Of a DNA stretch of 11,015 nt, positions 7,055-11,015 are shown in pieces (within the stretch, counting starts at the first letter, position 1; each line of letters begins with the position of its first letter). The DNA comes from Methanobacteriota archaeon. Its GTDB lineage: Archaea; Thermoplasmatota; Poseidoniia; Poseidoniales; Thalassarchaeaceae. The position numbers and the translations under genes were made by a program. The notes under the pieces are model-generated. The model did no database searches. It saw only the letters and a list, made by a program, of their open reading frames with translations, and was not told the origin of the DNA. The stretch spans positions 65,648 through 76,662 of the forward strand of contig NYXO01000006.1 of assembly GCA_002685415.1 (NCBI GenBank), written 5' to 3'.

Positions 7055-7687
7055 GTGAACCAAGGACTAGATGACGAGGAGACCGTCGATGTCTCGGATT
7101 GTTCTAACTGTGAAGACTTCACAGAACACAAAATTCTTCGAAGAGTGAAGAAAGGAGAAGGAGAGGACCTACTAATCCAATGTGTTGATTGCAATGAGGT
7201 GCAAACCCTCCACTTGAGACCCGGAAAAGCAATCAATATTACTTCAATTCTTTCCGATGGAGCCGAAAGTCAAACACAATCTGTTGAATCGGACGATGAT
7301 GAATTGATTACCGTAGGAGATGTGTTTGACCATAATGGGACCCTCTACAGAGTAACTAGGATAGATGATTCGGACACTAGGCCAAAGCAAACCATGCTAG
7401 CAAGAGAAATCTCAACCCTATGGGCTGTTCGCTGCGATAATTGCAAAGTCCGTTTAACAATGACAGATGGAGAAGAAAGTAGATCACGAACTATTGAATG
7501 CTCGCCTGATGAAGTTTTTTCGTGTGGTACAATTATGGAAATAGAAGGGGAACGATGGAGAATTCGTGCCCTCCATACTGGAAAAGGAAGAACCCTTCGA
7601 GGCAAGCGGACAGCTATCGAGCTTAGGCGGATTTATCTTCACCCTCCATACAAGGGGGAAGAAGAGGGAAGACAAAATAGGCGCTGA
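7055..7687 (+). CDS. HVO_0476 family zinc-finger protein
   Basis: About 210 residues if started at GTG 7055. Near the N-terminus are two CxxC pairs, C16/C19 (CSNC) and C43/C46 (CVDC), that form a zinc ribbon around EHKILRRVKKG. After an acidic linker comes a beta-rich region with ITVGDVF, a REISTLWAVR segment and a basic C-terminal part (GKGRTLRGKRTAIELRRIYL). This order of elements matches the archaeal HVO_0476 family, whose molecular role is unknown to me; a nucleic-acid or ribosome-linked role is only a guess. A further pair, C127/C130 (CDNC), plus two single Cys may make a second metal site. Start: the longest frame begins at TTG 7001 and would overlap the longest form of the divergent gene. 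GTG 7055 gives the short leader usual before the first CxxC. The stop TGA abuts the stop of the convergent proline dehydrogenase gene. Confidence 0.8.
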   Translation: MNQGLDDEETVDVSDCSNCEDFTEHKILRRVKKGEGEDLLIQCVDCNEVQTLHLRPGKAINITSILSDGAESQTQSVESDDDELITVGDVFDHNGTLYRVTRIDDSDTRPKQTMLAREISTLWAVRCDNCKVRLTMTDGEESRSRTIECSPDEVFSCGTIMEIEGERWRIRALHTGKGRTLRGKRTAIELRRIYLHPPYKGEEEGRQNRR

Positions 7688-8662
7688 CTATCTTCTATTT
7701 GTCCATGGCATAATGATACTTTTTGCGACATGCCAGGCGACATCCGGGTTTTCTCTTAATCGACGCATGCTATACTCATACCACCTGCTACCATAGGGAA
7801 TGTATACCCGTGTTCGATGGCCTTCCTTAGCCAAATTTCTCCTTATGTTCCCTCTTACTCCGAGAAGGAATTGAAATTCATATCCGGGCCCCTTACCGGC
7901 TCTTACGGGGCCTGCATTTGCTCTAGGGTCGTCTATGTTTGGACCCATACCCCTGTTTCCTAAAGCGACAAGAGAATGTTCGATTACAGGTATGTCATGA
8001 GATGCAATCGCGGTATATGCTCCTGCATCCAATAATTCTTCAATCGCCTTATTTGTTGCGAGAACAATATCATGATATTTCGTTTGGGCAATATTTTCTG
8101 ATTCAAGGTAAATCCCCTTACAGATCCTAACATCTGAATTGCCTCCCAATTTAGAGGATAGCAAAGAAATATCTTCAGTTGTTCTGAACAACCTAGATTG
8201 GAGAACAGTTCCTATGTTACTGAGCCCTCGATTGTGCATCTCTGTAACAATATCGATTGTAGATTGAGTCACTCGATTGTCTTCCATATCTAATCTCACG
8301 AAAATATCATTTTCTGATGCAACTCGAGTGATTTTTTCTATGTTCTCGATTGCTATTTTTTCATCAATTAATAATCCAAAAGCAGTTGGTTTGAGAGAAA
8401 TATTTGCATCTACTCCTTCAGCAATGATTGCGTCCAATGCTCTATGATATTCGCTTACGAAAAAGTCTGCCTCTTCCAAAGTTGTAATTTCTTCACCCAA
8501 TACATCTAGGGTAAAGCAGGCACCTTGGGAATTCATCGAGTGCATTACCCGCACTGCACTATCTAAGTCAGGGCCTGCAACATATCTCTTCGCTACCCAA
8601 CCTACAACAAATCTTGGAGTGATTGGCATCATCAGCATGACGAGTCGCCCGAGTACCCCCAT
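7688..8662 (-). CDS. Proline dehydrogenase (PRODH, PutA-type, monofunctional)
   Basis: A 324-residue FAD-dependent enzyme expected to oxidise L-proline to pyrroline-5-carboxylate and pass electrons to the respiratory chain. Family motifs occur in order: SLKPTAFG (89-96), RLDMED (123-128), GTVLQSRLFR (151-160), RICKGIYLE (179-187), ASHD (220-223), YEFQFLLGVR (261-270) and RVYIPYGSRWYEYSMRRL (285-302). The last carries the YxxRRxxE substrate-binding residues. Length fits single-domain PRODH; no aldehyde dehydrogenase domain is fused and no P5C dehydrogenase gene is in the window. A segment of about 20 residues (236-256, NRGMGPNIDDPRANAG and onward) before the EFQ motif looks longer than in the bacterial enzymes I recall. 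It starts 37 bp after the dtdA stop on the same strand and is probably co-transcribed. The downstream end directly touches the convergent zinc-finger gene, leaving no room for a separate terminator. Confidence 0.93.
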   Translation of the reverse strand: MGVLGRLVMLMMPITPRFVVGWVAKRYVAGPDLDSAVRVMHSMNSQGACFTLDVLGEEITTLEEADFFVSEYHRALDAIIAEGVDANISLKPTAFGLLIDEKIAIENIEKITRVASENDIFVRLDMEDNRVTQSTIDIVTEMHNRGLSNIGTVLQSRLFRTTEDISLLSSKLGGNSDVRICKGIYLESENIAQTKYHDIVLATNKAIEELLDAGAYTAIASHDIPVIEHSLVALGNRGMGPNIDDPRANAGPVRAGKGPGYEFQFLLGVRGNIRRNLAKEGHRTRVYIPYGSRWYEYSMRRLRENPDVAWHVAKSIIMPWTNRR

Positions 8663-8699
8663 AATTGCACCCGTGTAGCAGGAGCACTTTCACGGTTGC

Positions 8700-9632
8700 T
8701 CAAGGAACAATCTCTTTCCCTCGGCGAACTTCAACTCCAATCAATGATAATTCTGAAATGATTGCCTTTCTTTGCCAACCTTTGAACGATTTACGATCGA
8801 GATGTACGAAGACGGTTCCACCAGGATATGCAATACGGGTTTTCTCAATAGCTTCCTTTAGGCTATGACGCCAAGGACCTGATGGTGATTCTTTATTCTC
8901 GTCATCAAAAATTAGAGCATAATTTGCGAGTAAATGACCGAATGGTAAACCGCTACGTGTAGCAATATCAGAATGCCGCGGGGCATAATGACCACCGCCT
9001 AACCCGACCATTACCTCACCTGTACCAGGCCATTCGCCTTCGGCCGAACCGTCAGATAAGCCTAGAACTTTAGAAATCACTTCCGCCCAGAGGTTTGCAG
9101 CATCTTTGCGAATCCACTCAGAATCCGTCGAACCAATCTCTAGGTAAAGTGTAGGTTTGGTAAGAACTGGACCATGGTGAGTTGTTTCTAAACTGACTTC
9201 AAATTCGTCCGCTAATTCTGATTTAGAGCATTCTTCCCTTAGGACCGAATAGATGGCAGAAAACCTCGGAGACGGAGGTACAGCCACACCCTTCACACCA
9301 CCCGCAAATCCTTCCTCTCCATGAGGAATTTCACCCGGAACTCCTATTGCGTGAACAGTGAGAGAAGGTCGTCCACTTTTCGCAGCGTGGCGAGAAAGAA
9401 CTAGTACTTCATCGACTGCTTCCGATGTCTCTTTTTCGTGAATTAAATCAATACCATCCGCGTAAATGTGTAACTTTTCAATCAATAACAGATGAACAGG
9501 TTGAATGGTGTGCCTCATTAATAATCCATGAGGAAATACTTCGAGAGTATTCCAACCTCCAAGACTGACAACTGCATCATGAAGATTAACAGATGCGTTA
9601 TCTGCCCTGGATGCTAGCAGTAGTGTCACCAT
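8700..9632 (-). CDS. dtdA: D-aminoacyl-tRNA deacylase, archaeal DtdA type
   Basis: A 310-residue enzyme that hydrolyses D-amino acids mistakenly attached to tRNA, protecting translation. Family motifs are clear: N-terminal LLLASRADNASVN, SRHAAKSGRPSLTVHAIG (80-97), THHGP (151-155), TLYLEIGSTDSEW (161-173), GGGHYAPRH (212-220) and GHLLANYAL (232-240). The His residues of THHGP and GGGHYAPR are the likely metal or catalytic ligands. Start: the longest frame begins at ATG 9686 and adds 18 residues (LYWLLDGLKVTGY and on). I chose ATG 9632 because MVTLLLASRADNASVN is the usual N-terminus of the family. No Shine-Dalgarno is clear for either. It is probably the first gene of an operon with proline dehydrogenase and is divergent from the beta-propeller-like gene. 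Confidence 0.93.
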   Translation of the reverse strand: MVTLLLASRADNASVNLHDAVVSLGGWNTLEVFPHGLLMRHTIQPVHLLLIEKLHIYADGIDLIHEKETSEAVDEVLVLSRHAAKSGRPSLTVHAIGVPGEIPHGEEGFAGGVKGVAVPPSPRFSAIYSVLREECSKSELADEFEVSLETTHHGPVLTKPTLYLEIGSTDSEWIRKDAANLWAEVISKVLGLSDGSAEGEWPGTGEVMVGLGGGHYAPRHSDIATRSGLPFGHLLANYALIFDDENKESPSGPWRHSLKEAIEKTRIAYPGGTVFVHLDRKSFKGWQRKAIISELSLIGVEVRRGKEIVP

Positions 9633-9695
9633 ATTATTGGGCAAATAGCCTGTTACCTTCAACCCATCCAATAACCAATACAACATAGAGAGTCA

Positions 9696-10637
9696 GTGAC
9701 ACCACAGGTTCAAACACAAGAACCGCGGGGTCTAGTCGTGGAACGAACTGTCCCCTTCACTCCAACCAAAGTTGATGTTTGTGGAGACAATTACATCATC
9801 ACAGGGAGTCTTGGCGAATTAGCAAAACTGACGCAAGATGGTAAATTAATTGAGGAATATTCTATCCCGTTTCCCTCATCAATTACTCACTCAACTACCT
9901 TAGGAGATTTTTGGATTGGAATATGGGTAGAAGCTGAAATGAGATTAGCAAGAATGTCAAGCCTAAATTTCAAAAATTCTTGGGAAAATGGTCCTACCCG
10001 TAGTGAACTGAGGACTTCCTCAGACCCCATGTCATTACACCCGAGAAACACGGTTTGGTCTCACGCGCTTGACTCTGAACCTACATGTATTACAGATATT
10101 GGTGATGATTTCTGTTTTATTTTACGCGGAAAAGGGATATATCGAATGGACAAACATGCCAATGAAGTATGGAGATCAAACTTACCAAGTACCATTGATG
10201 GAAATTTAAGGGGGTATGAAACCGCAATATCAATTTCTCAATCTGATGATTTCCTCAGTATATGGTATGACAATGGATTAGTAGTCGATATATCGACGGA
10301 TACAGGTATCGAAATAGATAGGAGAAGATTACCAGTATCTGACAGAATAGAAAGAGTATTTCATTCTGAGAATTTTCATTTGTTGGCTCTATCAGAACAG
10401 GGATTTCTTATTGCAAATGGCGAGGAAATATTGCAATCTCATAAGACCCCTGGACCATTATTTGCGGCAAGATATAGAAATGGGCACTGGGAGTTCACGG
10501 GTTGGAGATTCGATGGGACATTAGGTAATTCTGGCCTAAAGATTCACTCTAGAAAACAACTAGGCATCGGCTTTGTTGCTGACAGAGTCCTGACAAATGA
10601 TGGAACCTTGTGCGATTTTCCGATTACTCGTTCTTGA
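9696..10637 (+). CDS. Beta-propeller-like protein of unknown function
   Basis: A 313-residue, soluble, beta-rich protein starting at GTG. I do not recognise the family. At irregular 40-50 residue intervals, short strand pairs recur in the style of WD40/PQQ-type propeller blades. Examples are YIITGSLGELAKLTQDGKLI (33-52), DFWIGIWVEAEMRLARM, DFCFILRGKGIYRMDKHANE, DFLSIWYDNGLVVDISTDTG, FHLLALSEQGFLIANGEEI and WEFTGWRFDGTLGNSGLKI. There is no signal peptide or membrane helix, so it is probably cytoplasmic. Its end overlaps the end of rps27ae by 14 bp on the other strand. The start is divergent from dtdA, with 63 bp between them. Reading-frame integrity and its tight fit between known genes make it very probably real; the fold is an inference. 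Confidence 0.75.
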   Translation: MTPQVQTQEPRGLVVERTVPFTPTKVDVCGDNYIITGSLGELAKLTQDGKLIEEYSIPFPSSITHSTTLGDFWIGIWVEAEMRLARMSSLNFKNSWENGPTRSELRTSSDPMSLHPRNTVWSHALDSEPTCITDIGDDFCFILRGKGIYRMDKHANEVWRSNLPSTIDGNLRGYETAISISQSDDFLSIWYDNGLVVDISTDTGIEIDRRRLPVSDRIERVFHSENFHLLALSEQGFLIANGEEILQSHKTPGPLFAARYRNGHWEFTGWRFDGTLGNSGLKIHSRKQLGIGFVADRVLTNDGTLCDFPITRS

Positions 10638-10791
10638 CTGTGTAGCCACATTTTCCACAGGTTTTACGGTCAGAATGTTGGCCTAGGAAAACACCCGGTC
10701 CACAGTTTGGACAGGTTTCCGCCCTAACTAACTCGTCCCCTTCAATTGTGTATTTCGACCACTTCGAGTTTGCGTTGGGACTATCTGACAT
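10624..10791 (-). CDS. rps27ae: 30S ribosomal protein S27ae
   Basis: A 55-residue zinc-ribbon protein of the small ribosomal subunit, archaeal/eukaryotic type, without the ubiquitin fusion found in eukaryotes. The signature is CPNCGPGVFLGQH (27-39) followed by RKTCGKCGYT (42-51), so C27, C30, C45 and C48 bind zinc. Length is normal for the family. The ATG overlaps the stop of rps24e by one base (TGATG), indicating translational coupling. The stop lies inside the end of the convergent beta-propeller-like gene. Confidence 0.97.
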   Translation of the reverse strand: MSDSPNANSKWSKYTIEGDELVRAETCPNCGPGVFLGQHSDRKTCGKCGYTVKNE

Positions 10792-11015
10792 CACTCATCG
10801 CCTCCTTCTTCTGATTCAGCCTCTTCTTCATCCGAAGAGGACTCATCTGCAACAGGTTCTGGAGCGGCTGGAGAGTGTATCGCAGTGTGGCGATTATGGA
10901 TAAATTCCGGCTCAACTTTTGCCGATTCAGCGTCGCCATAAATTACTGCAATTCCAGTAGTCTGAGGTCGGCCAAATCGGGTATTTACGTTCTTGACGAA
11001 TGTAAATTCTTTCTT
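10791..11015 (-). CDS. rps24e: 30S ribosomal protein S24e, C-terminal part
   Basis: The last 74 residues; the start lies beyond the right window edge. The sequence KKEFTFVKNVNTRFGRPQTTG followed by IAVIYGDAESAKVEPEFI matches the conserved C-terminal half of archaeal S24e. After the core comes an extra tail of about 25 residues, rich in Pro then Glu/Asp/Ser (ESSSDEEEAESEEGGDE), which most archaeal S24e proteins I recall lack or have in shorter form. The stop TGA shares its last base with the ATG of rps27ae. The rps24e-rps27ae order is common in archaea. Confidence 0.95.
   Translation of the reverse strand, partial: KKEFTFVKNVNTRFGRPQTTGIAVIYGDAESAKVEPEFIHNRHTAIHSPAAPEPVADESSSDEEEAESEEGGDE
10801..10805 (-). 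promoter_or_regulatory. Shine-Dalgarno sequence of rps27ae inside rps24e
   Basis: The minus strand reads GGAGG here, 9 nt before the rps27ae ATG at 10791. It is embedded in the codons for the EEGGDE tail of S24e. Confidence 0.6.

Overview
The window looks like a piece of a free-living planktonic archaeon, most likely Marine Group II (Poseidoniales / Thalassarchaea) or a close relative. The domain call is firm. It rests on archaeal-type S24e and S27ae ribosomal proteins, an archaeal D-aminoacyl-tRNA deacylase (DtdA), an HVO_0476-type zinc-finger protein, and a TATA box placed for a leaderless transcript. The lineage call is an inference from the marine-type surface protein, the membrane-anchored subtilase, the acidic proteins and the compact gene packing. 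No mobile element, CRISPR array, phage gene or rRNA was seen.

Region 1 (1-3074, minus strand) is one uninterrupted reading frame of at least 1024 codons that runs off the left edge. It encodes a large exported surface protein with a signal peptide, a Ca-binding-like acidic motif and three jelly-roll / MAM-like modules. Region 2 (about 3090-3577) is the only real intergenic region. It holds the TATA box of the surface-protein gene, a perfect 17-bp palindrome just upstream of it, tRNA-Thr(GGT) on the minus strand and tRNA-Ser(GGA) on the plus strand. Both tRNA genes encode their CCA tail.

Region 3 (3578-6263, plus strand) is a two-gene unit: a six-helix membrane protein ending in a DnaJ-like eight-cysteine zinc domain, then a subtilisin-family (S8) protease anchored by three N-terminal membrane helices. 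Region 4 (6182-7687) has a class I SAM-dependent methyltransferase-like gene (minus) that overlaps the protease tail by 82 bp. It is divergent from an HVO_0476-family zinc-finger gene (plus).

Region 5 (7688-9632, minus strand) is a probable dtdA - proline dehydrogenase operon. Its last stop codon directly abuts the stop of the zinc-finger gene. Region 6 (9696-11015) has an unrecognised beta-propeller-like gene (plus) that overlaps convergently by 14 bp with the rps24e-rps27ae pair (minus), whose stop and start overlap as TGATG.

Most genes are housekeeping or conserved-hypothetical and do not form one pathway. The points that most deserve attention are the membrane zinc-domain/subtilase pair, the modular surface protein with its palindromic promoter, and the run of convergent genes with overlapping or abutting ends.
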